A stretch of DNA of 64,000 nt from Hyaloperonospora brassicae (GCA_947650285.1 CANTFL010001211.1:434001-498000); one strand, 5' to 3'. Numbered from the stretch's first letter, positions 1-11,265 are shown. Notes: generated from the sequence alone by a model not told the origin. Numbers and translations are program-made.

Positions 1-224
1 ATAGAATCCAGAAGGCTCAGAGAAGCAGCTTGCGTGTGAACTAAGGACCTAATGCAATCACTTTTGTATTATCCGTCAATGCTTTCCATCTCAGGCTTCA
101 CAACCACCGTTTGAAAGCAGAAAGTGTGACAAGGGGCGAAAGGAACTGAGACAGACAGCGACACTTCTGCTCCACTATAGTCGTCTACTTGTCGCCGACA
201 TGCAAGTAGAGCGTCTGCCTGGAT

Positions 225-973
225 TGTAGCGGACCTACACAGCTCCGTAAGTCAGAGGAAGACTTTACGTCTCAACGAGCACCTTAAGGTTCAAAGAGTA
301 CGAGTTAAATACTGACCATCTCAGAGAGCTAGGGTGGTCCCCTGGTGTAGTGGTTTAGTACGCTAACGATAAAGAGTCTGATTGCCGGTTCTAGTCCCCC
401 CGGGGACAAAAATCGAGTAATTCGGAATCAACGAAAAGCCGAACTATCCATCCAAAAAATCTTTGGGCAGTGATGTCTGAATCAGTATAATGTGACGAAT
501 TCAACCATCTCATAGAGCTAAGGTTTGGTTTAGAGAACCCGACTTAAAGAGTCAAGAAGCTCAGAGAGCTAAGGTTTGGTTCAGACAACCCGGCTCAAAG
601 AGTCGACAAGCTCAGAGAGCTTACGGTCCCTGTTCCAAGGGGACCAAACGATCCAGAGAAGTAACGCACAGAGTGCACAAGGAGTAGCTGCCTTAACAAG
701 GCGTTGCTACCTCCTCAAACGATCACTAGACGCCTCAGAGAGGCACGTGTCTTTCGGATCAAAATGGGAACTAGACTTTGTTTCTTTTAACCTAAAAGAA
801 CACCTTAGAACATTGTACTTAACCTACTCGCTAATGTTCTAAATAAAAACTCTCAAAAGATCTCGTAATCAATGGTTGACAGACATCAGTCTTCAACAAT
901 TGATACTGTGTTCGAATATCACTTTAAAGGAAATCCCATCCCTTGTGTTCACCACACCTATTGTCGACTACCA
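225..973 (-). repeat. Left (3') LTR of gypsy element 1, interrupted
   Basis: The LTR is 749 bp against 560 bp for its partner; the extra 189 bp is an insertion at about 335-503 plus a 20-bp duplication. From 504 to 973 it matches 7612-8081 with one difference that I can find. Positions 225-313 differ from 7522-7610 at about 14 of 89 sites. Inside lie imperfect tandem repeats of about 51 bp built on AGCTCAGAGAGCTAAGG. An 88-codon open frame at 576-842 is repeated identically in the other LTR and has no recognisable product. Confidence 0.85.
335..503 (+). mobile_element. tRNA-derived SINE-like insertion inside the LTR
   Basis: About 169 bp, absent from the partner LTR, flanked by a 20-bp near-direct repeat at 315-334 and 504-523 (two differences). 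It opens with a tRNA-like head at 336-407: an A-box-like TGGTGTAGTGG, a B-box-like GGTTCTAGTCC (one change from GGTTCGAGTCC), and GTCCCC pairing with GGGGAC at the ends. The anticodon stem does not fold, so it is not a working tRNA gene. An unrelated body of about 95 bp follows. tRNA-headed SINEs are known in Phytophthora; assignment to a known family is not possible here. Confidence 0.6.
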
Positions 974-1062
974 TTCGATGTTTAGCCTCGTCATACCCTC
1001 CCCTACCATACTGACGTTACCATAGAACGTCAATCGAATACATTCCTTGAAAAGGACTTATT

Positions 1063-1572
1063 ATGTGCGCTTCAAACTTCACGATTGATAAAACACGAAA
1101 CACTACCGCATCGCCACACAATGAGTCCTCGACTCTCCCTTCCTACCTTGACATTGATGTGTATGTAAACTATGGTAGCGATACAGGTATTCATGGTGAA
1201 GAGAGAACAATTTCCAACTCACCAACGCAAGAGGCACAGCCTCATACTGTACTAAACCCATTTGCCGAGCGTGGCGATGCCAACGCGCGCTTGGCGCAGC
1301 ATCAAACGCGTTAAGTGTGCAATGGCATCATTACAAACCCGCTCGATGAGCAACAACAGTTAGCCATCCATAAAGAAGATAGCGCTCGGCGCCATACGTA
1401 GCTTGCTGCAACCCTTTATAGTCACCGTGGCTATGTGCTCACTCCACCCAGTGTAGAAGAACGTATACGCCAAACGGCAGGCCGTTCGTTGGCAACTTGG
1501 GTCATAGGCTCTGCGCCTACATCTCCTGATGAGTTTTTGAGTCGACAAGCACTTCATGAAAAGTACCTGTAA
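1063..1572 (+). pseudogene. Coding-like antisense remnant in the 3' region of gypsy element 1
   Basis: This plus-strand stretch runs opposite to gag-pol. A frame starting at 1063 is open for 83 codons, then continues in the same frame through two in-frame stops (TAA near 1312, TAG near 1408) to a stop near 1570. The residues between the stops look protein-like (for example VEERIRQTAGRSLATW). More coding-like plus-strand sequence with several stops continues to about 2075. It lies between the end of pol and the 3' LTR, where some gypsy elements carry an extra or antisense ORF. I recognise no domain. Confidence 0.35.
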
Positions 1573-2101
1573 ACTCACTTGACGACATATAGTCCCTAAA
1601 TGTTGCCACTTGACATGCAAATACGGGGCGCACCGGTTCCACCATTTAGGGTATACCCATCCTTTTATTCGCAGGCGAATCACAAGGGAAATAATACGAA
1701 GCGTTTGTTTGCTGGTTGCATCGGAAACGACACATCAGTAGCGTGTTAGCTCTGAGAGCAAGTGCCGATGTGGTAGACGTTTGTCTAAACGAAAGATTTG
1801 TTATGAATACGCTAATAATAAGGCCAGAGACCAGTTACGAACTCGCACACGATATGCTCTGGCTGTGCCGGATGATGTGGGTGTTGTTCAAGCGGTGCCC
1901 TAATACCCACCTGCTTTCACCACTTTTGGTGAGAAGCGTCTTTTGTAACACAAAGACTTTTGCCGCGATGTTTAAAACATTTAAGTCGTATGACAAATTC
2001 TGCCGTAGGGGTATCGCAAACTCTCATGATTTCCGAATCCGGAATCCTCTCTACTTAACCAGTTACTGGTATTGAACTTGGCGACGACGTCGTTTCAGAG
2101 C

Positions 2102-2375
2102 TTATTCCACATGGAACTGGCGGTTCCCTTGCTCATCGAGAAGCGTCGGAGGAGGTCGGTATACCGAGAACGATCCTTTTAAGCTACGTCGCAAAGTAGA
2201 CTTCCTCCGAGAGACCATATATAAGACCCAGAGTGTGCTCAACGCGACACAAGATCGCTTTTTCAGGCGGTTGAGTAACGTCAAACTCGTATGGAGGCTC
2301 AGCTAGACATCCTGGTTCGAATTTAGCAGCCGATGGCAATGCCACATGTCGCGGCGTAAGCGCCTCCAAGTTCAC
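2102..2375 (-). pseudogene. C-terminal pol tail of gypsy element 1
   Basis: Short overlapping minus-strand frames carry fragments such as LLDEQGNRQFHVE, which resemble the junction between integrase and chromodomain in oomycete chromodomain-type gypsy elements. The chromodomain core itself (as seen in element 2) is not recognisable here. Frames change within the stretch, so no intact protein is encoded. The 2400-2860 interval beside it shows no open frame that I can assign. Confidence 0.4.
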
Positions 2376-2868
2376 GTGAGCGAATACTGATATGGCTTAA
2401 TCAAGCCAACGTAGAACACGGATTGGGTGCTCAATTTGCGCGGAAGGTTGAGCGTATACGCATCTCCCTACTTGGCGAAGGCTGTGAATGGTCCAATGAA
2501 GCGCGGACGCAACTTTGTCTTGAAGACAGCGGAGACTTCATTTTGGGATTTATCTTTAGCATTACATTTTACTTGATTTACGACATCAGAACATTCAATA
2601 CAACCTCTGACTTTGGCATCTGTTGTTCCTTTAGTTTGTCTTGTCCATCAGTCATTGCGTCACACACATGTAGTAAAAGATATAATCGCGTTGCGATAAA
2701 CTCGCTTACCTGTTTGTGAACAGTAGCAGGGTTAATATCAGCAAGCCGTTCGGCTATCTCTCATCCATTGAGCCCTAAACTACTCAGTGTTAGCATTAAC
2801 GGAATGCAACGGTGTAAGGCCGTTCAAATAAAATGAAGTAAAGCCTGTAGAGGCATGCACGGCGTCGT

Positions 2869-3372
2869 TCAAAGAAACTTAACGATCGGTAGTATCGAAC
2901 TCCAACGTTTTGGTGTATTAGCGCAAACACTGCGCAATATGTGACCGATGATGCGATCCACTCGCTCGATTTGACCATCTGCCTGCGGATCATCCGCTGT
3001 AGACATGTCCAATCGTTTGCAAAGAACCTTGAAGACGGTTTCAAAACTTTCTAGTGAAGCGAGGGTCTCTATCAAAGATATTTGTTACAGACAAGCGGTG
3101 TTGTCGAAACACCCGATCGATAAACAGCGTTGCTGTACCCTCACCATCAATGGTATTCGTCACAGCCGCCAAGTGAGCCATCTTGCTCAAACGGTCAACA
3201 AAGACCAATATACCCGTATTTCCATACGAATCTTTCGGTAAACCGAACAGTAAATCCATACTGATGGACTTCTAACACACTTTGGGTACAGAAAAGTAGC
3301 TAGCGGCGCTGCCGCGTTAGCAAAGGGTTTTACCGATTGACACGTTTTACACGTCTGCACATATGGGCTCAC
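2869..3372 (-). pseudogene. Integrase remnant, gypsy element 1
   Basis: The core of a gypsy integrase is spread over three frames: the CxxC end of the zinc-binding domain (CKTC, 3330-3372), the start of the catalytic core (MDLLFGLP, with LVFVDRLSKMAHLAAV, near 3200-3259), a DRDPRF block (near 3050) and ADDPQADGQIERVDRI (near 2980). The D, D and E positions of the catalytic triad can all be found, but frameshifts between the blocks prevent a functional enzyme. Confidence 0.75.
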
Positions 3373-3485
3373 CCATTTTTACAGTTTAAGCCACCAATAA
3401 CATTGACCAACTGAGCCATAGGTCTTCTCACGACCAAGGTGGCCACTCTAAGCAGTATCATGTGCCTTATAGAGGATCCGATTGT

Positions 3486-4927
3486 TCAACTCCTTATCAT
3501 GAGGGACCACGGTGCGAGGGATAGCCTCTCACGTATTCGTGCCGACAATTCTATGTCTGAGTCCTTGAACTCGTCGCTCCCAAGAGCACGTAGCAGAGCT
3601 ACACAATGTATATTTTTGGCAAAAGCCGTAAGGATTAGGTCAGTAACCGACGACGACAGAGATGTAACATGAGCAAGCTTATAGTCAGGCCTGCGTGACA
3701 ACGCAACAGCTAAAAAATTCTGCTTCTCCGGATTATCATTTACCTCAAAGTTGTACTCAGCGAGATCCAACGAGCAATTCTCTGAGAAAGATGAGGCGAC
3801 TGTGTCGCAGAGCGTAGTGACGCATGATCGGTATCGATCGCAAACGGCTTAGAGCCAAGCAAATGAACTCTAAATTTGACGAGAGCATACTTTATTGCAA
3901 ACCGCTGTTGGTCATGAACTAAAGAGTTCTTCTCAGCAGCTCTAAGTTGTCGAGACTCAAACTCAATGACACGTTTCCATCCATCAAAATCTGTTGTAAC
4001 AGAGCGCTGCCTATGTCAAAGTCAGATGCGTTACAGAGGACACTGAAAGGTCGATCAGGATCGAGCAAAGCCAAGATTGATGCATGAGTAGACTATATTT
4101 TACCGCTTGAGACGCATTATGCCCGGTGCTAGTCCAGCACCATTCCACATCCTTGTTAAGGAAATTGGATAATGGCCGAGCCATATCTGAGTTATTCGCA
4201 CTGTACTTGTGCAAGTAATTATCAATGCCAAGCCAATTACGTATGTCCTTTTTGTTTTTTAAAACCGGCCAATCAACTATGGCTTTTACCTTAGCGGTTT
4301 CGGCTTTAAGTCCTCGCTTCTCAATAAATTACCCTAAAATGAAATTTCTACGGCACAAAAATGCGCTTAGATGCGTTGGCATACAACTTATTTGTGCGCA
4401 TGCACTCGAGCACCGCTCGTAAATGGTCAATGTGGTTGTCCACATCTGAATGACCGTTCATAGCACGACTATGGACAAAGATGTCATCAAAGTTTGTATG
4501 TGCATAACCTCTGTGAGGTCTGAACAATTGTGTCACAAGACGATTGAATGTAGCCGGAGCATTTGATAACTCTTGCGGCATAACAAGCCATCACCAGAGC
4601 ATACCGCTTGGAGTGCTGACCGCTGTCAGCGGAAAATCGCTCTCTCTCATGAGAAGCTGGTAATAACCATCGACTAAGTCGAGCGCACTGTACATTTTTA
4701 CATTCCACCATATTGTTCTAAAGGACATCCTTCCTCGGGATTGGTGTCTGAGCTGGGATGGTGACTGCGTTAAGCTTATTGTAAGCATGAACAATGCGCC
4801 ACTTCCCATTGGGAATTTTGACACAGAAGGTCGGTGTGGAACGAAGAGATTTGCTCTCACGTTCCATACCAGCCGCGTGATTTGCAATATAGAATTCGTC
4901 AATGACTTCCCACTGTTCCTGTGTCAA
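3486..4927 (-). pseudogene. Reverse transcriptase / RNase H remnant, gypsy element 1
   Basis: Successive minus-strand frames give RT blocks in order: PTFCVKIPNGKWRIVHAYNK (about 4790-4840), YSALDLVDGYYQLLM (about 4650-4690), PQELSNAPATFNRLV (about 4535-4580) and the catalytic block at about 4485, which reads NFDD instead of YFDD because the codon is AAC. RT thumb and RNase H-like pieces follow at 4214-3486, including a DNPEKQNFLAVALSRRPDY block near 3720. At least three frame changes are needed to read through. Confidence 0.8.
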
Positions 4928-5047
4928 ATGCCACTGTTGTATTACGCAGCATTTAGTTCCAGGAACTAAGTCAATTTCATGACGAACACATTTTATCGAG
5001 AGGTAAGACGGACGGTGGGTTGTTACACACCACGTCTTGAAACCCCT

Positions 5048-5968
5048 TTACCAAATAATAGAGCGTATCAAGAGTATCCTTAATATCGAAGAACCACGAC
5101 GGGCACCCAGTACCACCCTTGTGTTTTCAAGGAAAAAATCGTCCAATAATGAGGATGAGTTCAACTCAATATCAGGTCGAATGACAACTAACTCGGATAA
5201 TACTTCTGCCTGCAAGGCTTGGCTAAATTCGCCGTCGGACATTTTATCCAGGTCAAAGCGTGTATCCAAGGATGGGAGGGTCTCACGACTAATATTGCCA
5301 TCACCATGGTCAGTCAACCCATTGACAAGTGTATATAGTGTATCATCACTATTATCACTTCGTGACTTCTTAGACGTTGGGCGCTTAGCCTTTGATACCC
5401 GACGCTGAGATTGTTTTCCCATAGCAACCTTACGCCTCCACGAGGCCGGGACAGTAGGGTCCCCGTGGTTGCTATTAATTTTAGCACGCTCTATACGAGA
5501 GCTCATGTCTTGGACGACATCTGGTAAAGTGTTACGTAACTCGAACACTTCACCTAGTGGATATACACGTACCACTTCACTTACAGCATCCGTGCCTAGC
5601 CCTGAACACTCTGGCTTCTCGCCAGCAATGGCACTACACACATTCAGTGAGGTACCATCTCCGCCGTCCTCACCCGGTGGATTTTCACGTGCCACCCCAC
5701 TCACATCAGAGGAATTATATTCTTGATGTCTCGGCCCTAGGCCAACCATGCCTGCAGCATGAAGTGACTCATTGTCACAACGAGTATCACTCAACGGAGT
5801 ACGACACTCTTCACATACGGTGAAAGAGCTCCGCTTAATTATAATGTCCTTGAAATTGGAGTTAATTAACTCCGACATACCAATGTCCAGCACATTGACA
5901 TCTTCCGTCAATGGCTCGCGCCGATATTGCTTTTGTTGCCTTGCAAAGGTGGGTTCATGACTCTCCAA
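5048..5968 (-). CDS. Gag-pol linker ORF of gypsy element 1, 306 codons
   Basis: This is the longest open frame in the element. It lies between the protease and RT segments and begins with MESHEP, continuing the protease-end block MSWLERHEP found just upstream but separated from it by an in-frame TGA. The residues are hydrophilic, with a Ser/Lys-rich stretch near residues 180-205, and no recognised domain. Similar spacer regions occur between protease and RT in oomycete gypsy elements. Its openness beside broken neighbours is probably chance in a decaying element; expression is unlikely. Confidence 0.5.
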   Translation of the reverse strand: MESHEPTFARQQKQYRREPLTEDVNVLDIGMSELINSNFKDIIIKRSSFTVCEECRTPLSDTRCDNESLHAAGMVGLGPRHQEYNSSDVSGVARENPPGEDGGDGTSLNVCSAIAGEKPECSGLGTDAVSEVVRVYPLGEVFELRNTLPDVVQDMSSRIERAKINSNHGDPTVPASWRRKVAMGKQSQRRVSKAKRPTSKKSRSDNSDDTLYTLVNGLTDHGDGNISRETLPSLDTRFDLDKMSDGEFSQALQAEVLSELVVIRPDIELNSSSLLDDFFLENTRVVLGARRGSSILRILLIRSIIW

Positions 5969-5969
5969 A

Positions 5970-6293
5970 GCTTCGCTAGAAACATTGCGCGTGGCGTCGA
6001 AGGGCTTAGACTTTCAATCAACCAATGGCTCATGGCGTTCAAGCCAAGACATACTCAGGATGAGATCATATCTCGAGCCCAAATCGAGAACAAGACAGCA
6101 TTCAATGCTGTCAAAGTCCAAAAACTTCACATCTAAGTTTAACGGAACTTAGGCACCGTGGCGCGACTACCAGTCGCTAAACGAACGGTGATCGAATCAC
6201 CTTCATGCGCTTTAGCGCTTCAGCGTATCGCTGACTTCCCTCAAGGGAAAGACGTCGAGCATAATTGCATGATGCCTCGGAGTCGATTAGGAT
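5970..6293 (-). pseudogene. Retropepsin-type protease remnant, gypsy element 1
   Basis: Reading the minus strand from about 6290, the active-site block appears as LIDSEASCN, where the family has D-S/T-G; the glycine codon is now GAG. A one-base frame change follows near 6210, then GDSITVRLATGSRATVP, and further on MSWLERHEP followed by TGA in place of the usual tryptophan codon. Catalytic glycine loss, frameshift and stop all show an inactive protease. Confidence 0.65.
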
Positions 6294-7062
6294 CTACCAA
6301 TGCTTCTCAAAGCCTTTGACTTTCGCTTCGGCGACTAACAAGCCAGGATTGTATCGACGCTCTGTGCTGGCGGGCAAAGAGCTGAGTGGGGGTAAGCCCT
6401 GTTTCTCTCTACCTCGTAGAGAGTGACAGAATTCAGTTCTACCCCAGTAGGGCACCCCGCGCCTACTGGGTGTCGACATTTCCCCGTGACATAATAGATG
6501 GTTAAGGCCGGGCTTTCGACTCGTGGGAGTCTGGTACTGCTTGCGCAAAGGACAAGTGAGACGCAAGTGTTTAGTGCTTCCGCACATGTAACAGAGTCTC
6601 ATTGTTGTTGCTAATCAACTTGAAGCTCAGCTCGCCTTCATCTTCAGCATGCCTGAGACCCATCGATTCAGGCTTACAGTAAGCCAAGGTGCTCGCAGAG
6701 GTTACCCTCACAAAGCTTGGGGTGTACCCATTCCAACCAAGTCTGGCCGACTTCAAATTGTGCTTAGCATTCTGAGTGATGCTCACCGCCTCTTCAAAAG
6801 TAGAGGGATGGACCTGAAAGACCTCGGCTCTGGCAACACCATTGCGGAGACCTTCCATGGACACAGTCACACACACTGTCTCAGGGAGAGGGTCAGACTG
6901 CATAGGAGCCATCAGAGTTCTCAGCTCTTGGACATCGTACGTTAAATCATTCTTCCCCTGACGGGTAGACAAGAAGCGTGAGTGCACGCGATAAGACTGC
7001 TTAGGCGGCGAGAAAACTCGCAAAGGGTCTAACTTGAGCGAATACCATGTGGGAAACGCCAA
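6294..7062 (-). pseudogene. Gag remnant with CCHC zinc knuckle, gypsy element 1
   Basis: The upstream part (7062-6571, 163 codons) is a Retrotrans_gag-like capsid segment with FLSTRQGKNDLT and PSTFEEAV blocks. The next frame (6602-6294) holds the zinc knuckle C-x2-C-x4-H-x4-C, read as CYMCGSTKHLRLTC. The two overlap by about 30 bp in different frames, so a frameshift splits capsid from nucleocapsid. About 460 bp from 7063 to 7521 separate gag from the 5' LTR; they hold no clear coding sequence except the primer-binding site at the LTR edge. Confidence 0.75.
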
Positions 7063-7521
7063 GTCGACCGACGTGCCACACGTCAGAGTTCACTCTCTAG
7101 CTCTTCCATCGAGCTTGTAGATAGCCCGCGGGAACCGCTAATGCTCAAGTAATATAATGCCAGAGCTCATGGCTATCTCAATCTCTCGGATCCAGATAAT
7201 CAAGTTTTTACCCTCCTTCCCGGAGTATGGTTTGACGTCGACCCGAAGGAGGATCGCCACGTAGTGTGTTGGCATAGCCGACGCTACTTGGTATAAACCT
7301 ATCCTTGCAGTGACGTTTTATACTGCATGAAGGTCTCGACTCGTGCATTGAGCACATCAGAACTTTGCGCAGCTAGAAACTCAACATATTATTGGCCTAC
7401 GGCCGCGGTGAGCTAATCAAGCGCGACTTTTTGGGCCTCAGAGACGGGTGTGGATTTCTCCATACTCACAGAGGATCAGCTGTAACGACTCAGGCTTAGA
7501 TTGACAACGAGTGCTACCAAG

Positions 7522-8081
7522 TGTAGCGGAGATACACAGATCCGTAAGTCAGAGGAAGACTTTACCGCTCAACGAGCAAATTAATGTTCAGAGAACCCGA
7601 CTTAAATGCTGACCATCTCATAGAGCTAAGGTTTGGTTTAGAGAACCCGACTTAAAGAGTCAAGAAGCTCAGAGAGCTAAGGTTTGGTTCAGACAACCCG
7701 GCTCAAAGAGTCGACAAGCTCAGAGAGCTTACGGTCCCTGTTCCAAGGGGACCAAACGATCCAGAGAAGTAACGCACAGAGTGCACAAGGAGTAGCTGCC
7801 TTAACAAGGCGTTGCTACCTCCTCAAACGATCACTAGACGCCTCAGAGAGGCACGTGTCTTTCGGATCAAAATGGGAACTAGACTTTGTTTCTTTTAACC
7901 TAAAAGAACACCTTAGAACATTGTACTTAACCTACTCGCTAATGTTCTAAATAAAAACTCTCAAAAGATCTCGTAATCAATGGTTGACAGACATCAGTCT
8001 TCAACAATTGATACTGTGTTCGAATATCACTTTAAAGGAAATCCCATCCCTTGTGTGCACCACACCTATTGTCGACTACCA
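7522..8081 (-). repeat. Right (5') LTR of gypsy element 1
   Basis: An uninterrupted 560-bp LTR, TG...CA in plus orientation. It carries the same approximately 51-bp tandem subrepeats as the left copy and the identical 88-codon frame (7684-7950). The right edge is sharp: Tigger sequence starts immediately after 8081. Confidence 0.85.
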
Positions 8082-8084
8082 GCC

Positions 8085-8832
<748 letters not shown>

Positions 8833-9126
8833 GAGGAGGAGGAGGAGGAGGAGGAGGAGGAGGAGTAGTAGGAGGAGGATGGAGGAGGAGGAGAGAGGAT
8901 GGAGGAGGTGAAGAGGATGGAGAGGTGAAGAGGATGGAGAGGTGTAATTCATGGGCACGATTCGTGCGTCAAGACGATGGCGTAAAACTCGCGATTTACA
9001 GTTTAACACAAGATCTACGACATGACATTATTTGCCTTCGTACAAACCCTTCGCGACTTCCAATGTGCCTTGTCAAGTGCACCAACGTCTTTTCTAATCA
9101 CGTACATTGCCCTCCTTCGTGCTCGT

Positions 9127-11265
9127 TCACACTGCAGTCTCGGAAGATGGTGCCTCGGAAGTTACAGGGTCCATCTGAGGACTCGGTCCCCCGCCAATAT
9201 TGAACATTGCGTGGAGCGCGCGAGCACTTGAGCCCACGAACTGGTGCGACTGACAACGATCGAGCATCGGAGCCCGTCCATGATTGCTCTCCACTCTTGC
9301 GTTTGAACACGCACCCGAGGCTCGGGTAGGTGACAGACGACGCAGACCTGGAGTTGCCATGGTCACGAAATCGCCCAAACCCGATTCCGGTTCCATGCTC
9401 GGTCGAGACAGCAAAGGCACTTGAGGTGGGGTTGCATGATTCGAGAGCGTGCGCAGAGTCACTCGATTCGACCGTGCACCCGAAGACGCCCGTCCATCGA
9501 CGAACGTACTGCTATGCCGCAATAGCAGATGCTGGCGTCGCTGGCTTGGCCGACCACTCTCGGTCAAGGTATCGTTCTGTGCGAGCATCAATAGTCGAAG
9601 GAGCTGGCCATACTCGACTTTGGTGCCCTTGAGCTCAAAGAGCATCATTGCAACGCTGTTCAGGCGAAAGCGCGTCAATCGGTACTCAAATGCTGCAAGA
9701 ACCAAACGGAGTTTCTCCACGTCAATCATGCCAGTTTGTCGCGGATCGTACGCGTGGAGCTCTCTTCGCAGATCAATGATCGTGTAGTCGCGTTCGTTCA
9801 AGCAGTCGAGCAAAGACGACGCAAACTCGGATCGCAGTTCCACAACCTCGCTGAAATGCGATACTACCTCGCCCATGGTATTGGCGTCCACGCGGAGGAT
9901 GCTGCAGACGACGACAAAGTACCGGAAGATATGCTGCTGAAACACAAACGTGTTGAGAATCAGAGGGAGCGGCACTACAATAGCAGGCAAGAGTCCAAAC
10001 TCCTTGTAAATGTCGTCCAAGTCGTACACGGCACACTGCACAAGCAGAGCAATGAAAAAGCCATTGAGCAGGAGGATGAACATGACGATAACCTGCCAGG
10101 CTTTCCGCGAAAAAAAGCGGATCGGAATGTCGGGAGCGTCCAGCTGCGTTCCACCTGGAGCCTGATCGATGTGAGCTTTCTTGGAATCGCCAATTTCATT
10201 CATATTGCGGATGCACGTCGCCACGAGCTGCAGGCCAATGTCTTTCCGCAGCAACACGTGACGTTTGGCGTTACGATTATCTTCAATCTCTTCGAGCTCT
10301 TCTTGGACTCGATTCATGGTGTTCAGCGCGCTGTCCGCCGCTTCCATTTGCCACGCCGCCGCTTCTTCTTCCGCGACTGAGCGGAGGTTGCTGACCAACG
10401 TCGACTCATTGTCACTGTACCCAGCAGCAAGCAGAAGACTGTGGATGCACGAGCGCAAGTAGAGCAGCACGACGGCGTGCAGCACGACCAGCGCCCAGGC
10501 AAACACGACAAACACTTCAACTAGTTCGTGCTTTTCCGGCAGCTCAATGTCCAGACTCTCGAGAGCATCGAGAAACCCGCAAAGCATCCACGCGACAGCC
10601 AGCAGCAAGACCCACATGGACGGTTCGACTTCAATCATGTGCGTGATCTGGTTGGCTTGCGCTCGACGCAGGTACTTGGAGAACGGGAAGAGCTGCGGCA
10701 AGCCAAAGCGACGGAGAAACAAGTGACGAAGCAGTCGACGCTGCACAACTTCGAGATCGAACGCCTTCGCTGGTTTGCTCGGCCAGCATCGAAAGCACTT
10801 TGACGAGCTCGCTGGAGCTGGGGCAGCGGCGATTGGAGGCGTGCCAGCTGGCGGCGTGATGGCATTGATCAAGTCCTGAGCCGTGATGAGCTCAATGCGA
10901 TCGGCTTCGATGTTGTGCTTGCGAAGCTGCAGAAACACGACCGTGGCTTGCAGGATGAGCGCAAGGGCCAGGATGAAGATGGTCAAGTCGGCCACCTGGA
11001 ACGCCACCATGGTTTTGCTGTAGGGGTTGATCCCTGGCACCTCTTTGAGGAGCTTGAGACCGAGACTCAGCAGACCGAGCACCATGAGTTCCCGATACCC
11101 TTTCCGGAGCATGTGGTGGTACTTGTCATAGCGCGAGAGCTTGTGCTCGACGTGGTGGAGGAAGGCCTCGAAGACCACGAGACAGAAGGCCAAGATACTC
11201 AGGTGTATCAACACGCGCCAGAACTCGACATCGTTTCCTACTTGGAACAGGGACGCGCCTGCCAT
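9127..11265 (-). CDS. MLO-like seven-transmembrane protein, 712 aa, with EF-hand-like C-terminal segment
   Basis: A single intronless frame starting at ATG 11265. Hydrophobic segments sit near residues 18-36, 58-73, 90-114, 216-235, 249-279, 389-411 and 424-456: seven in all, the MLO topology. The N-terminal block FEAFLHHVEHKL followed by RELMVLGLLSLGLKLL matches the MLO family start (F-E-x-x-x-H-x-x-E ... E-L-M-x-L-G-x-x-S-L). A coiled, acidic stretch (about 297-333) lies in the third cytoplasmic loop. At 507-518 a loop DPRQTGMIDVEK resembles an EF-hand but lacks the position-12 glutamate, so calcium binding is doubtful. The last 130 residues are Ser/Arg-rich and probably disordered. Plant MLO proteins are plasma-membrane calcium-linked proteins; the oomycete role is unknown to me. 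It is the only host gene recognised in the first 29 kb and sits between two inverted Tigger copies. Confidence 0.65.
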   Translation of the reverse strand: MAGASLFQVGNDVEFWRVLIHLSILAFCLVVFEAFLHHVEHKLSRYDKYHHMLRKGYRELMVLGLLSLGLKLLKEVPGINPYSKTMVAFQVADLTIFILALALILQATVVFLQLRKHNIEADRIELITAQDLINAITPPAGTPPIAAAPAPASSSKCFRCWPSKPAKAFDLEVVQRRLLRHLFLRRFGLPQLFPFSKYLRRAQANQITHMIEVEPSMWVLLLAVAWMLCGFLDALESLDIELPEKHELVEVFVVFAWALVVLHAVVLLYLRSCIHSLLLAAGYSDNESTLVSNLRSVAEEEAAAWQMEAADSALNTMNRVQEELEEIEDNRNAKRHVLLRKDIGLQLVATCIRNMNEIGDSKKAHIDQAPGGTQLDAPDIPIRFFSRKAWQVIVMFILLLNGFFIALLVQCAVYDLDDIYKEFGLLPAIVVPLPLILNTFVFQQHIFRYFVVVCSILRVDANTMGEVVSHFSEVVELRSEFASSLLDCLNERDYTIIDLRRELHAYDPRQTGMIDVEKLRLVLAAFEYRLTRFRLNSVAMMLFELKGTKVEYGQLLRLLMLAQNDTLTESGRPSQRRQHLLLRHSSTFVDGRASSGARSNRVTLRTLSNHATPPQVPLLSRPSMEPESGLGDFVTMATPGLRRLSPTRASGACSNARVESNHGRAPMLDRCQSHQFVGSSARALHAMFNIGGGPSPQMDPVTSEAPSSETAV

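Larger units (their letters stand above)
225..8081 (-). mobile_element. Ty3/gypsy LTR retrotransposon, element 1 (decayed)
   Basis: Two direct repeats (225-973 and 7522-8081) enclose minus-strand remnants in gypsy order: gag with a zinc knuckle, protease, a long linker, reverse transcriptase/RNase H, integrase and a pol tail. Both LTRs start TGTAGCGGA and end GACTACCA on the plus strand (TG...CA). Just inside the right-hand (5') LTR the minus strand reads TGGTAGCACTCGTTG, a plausible tRNA primer-binding site. The reading frame is broken many times and catalytic residues are lost, so the copy is dead. Bases flanking the two outer ends are not a direct repeat, so the expected 4-6 bp target duplication is missing. 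The element lies directly against Tigger coding sequence at 8082. Confidence 0.88.

Noticed and set aside
336..407. A functional tRNA gene
   Set aside because: The A and B boxes are present, but the anticodon stem does not pair and the T stem has mismatches; the context is a SINE-like insert in an LTR.
9736..10380. A 214-codon plus-strand frame inside the MLO-like gene
   Set aside because: Antisense shadow; it lacks domains and the minus-strand frame is three times longer with seven hydrophobic segments.
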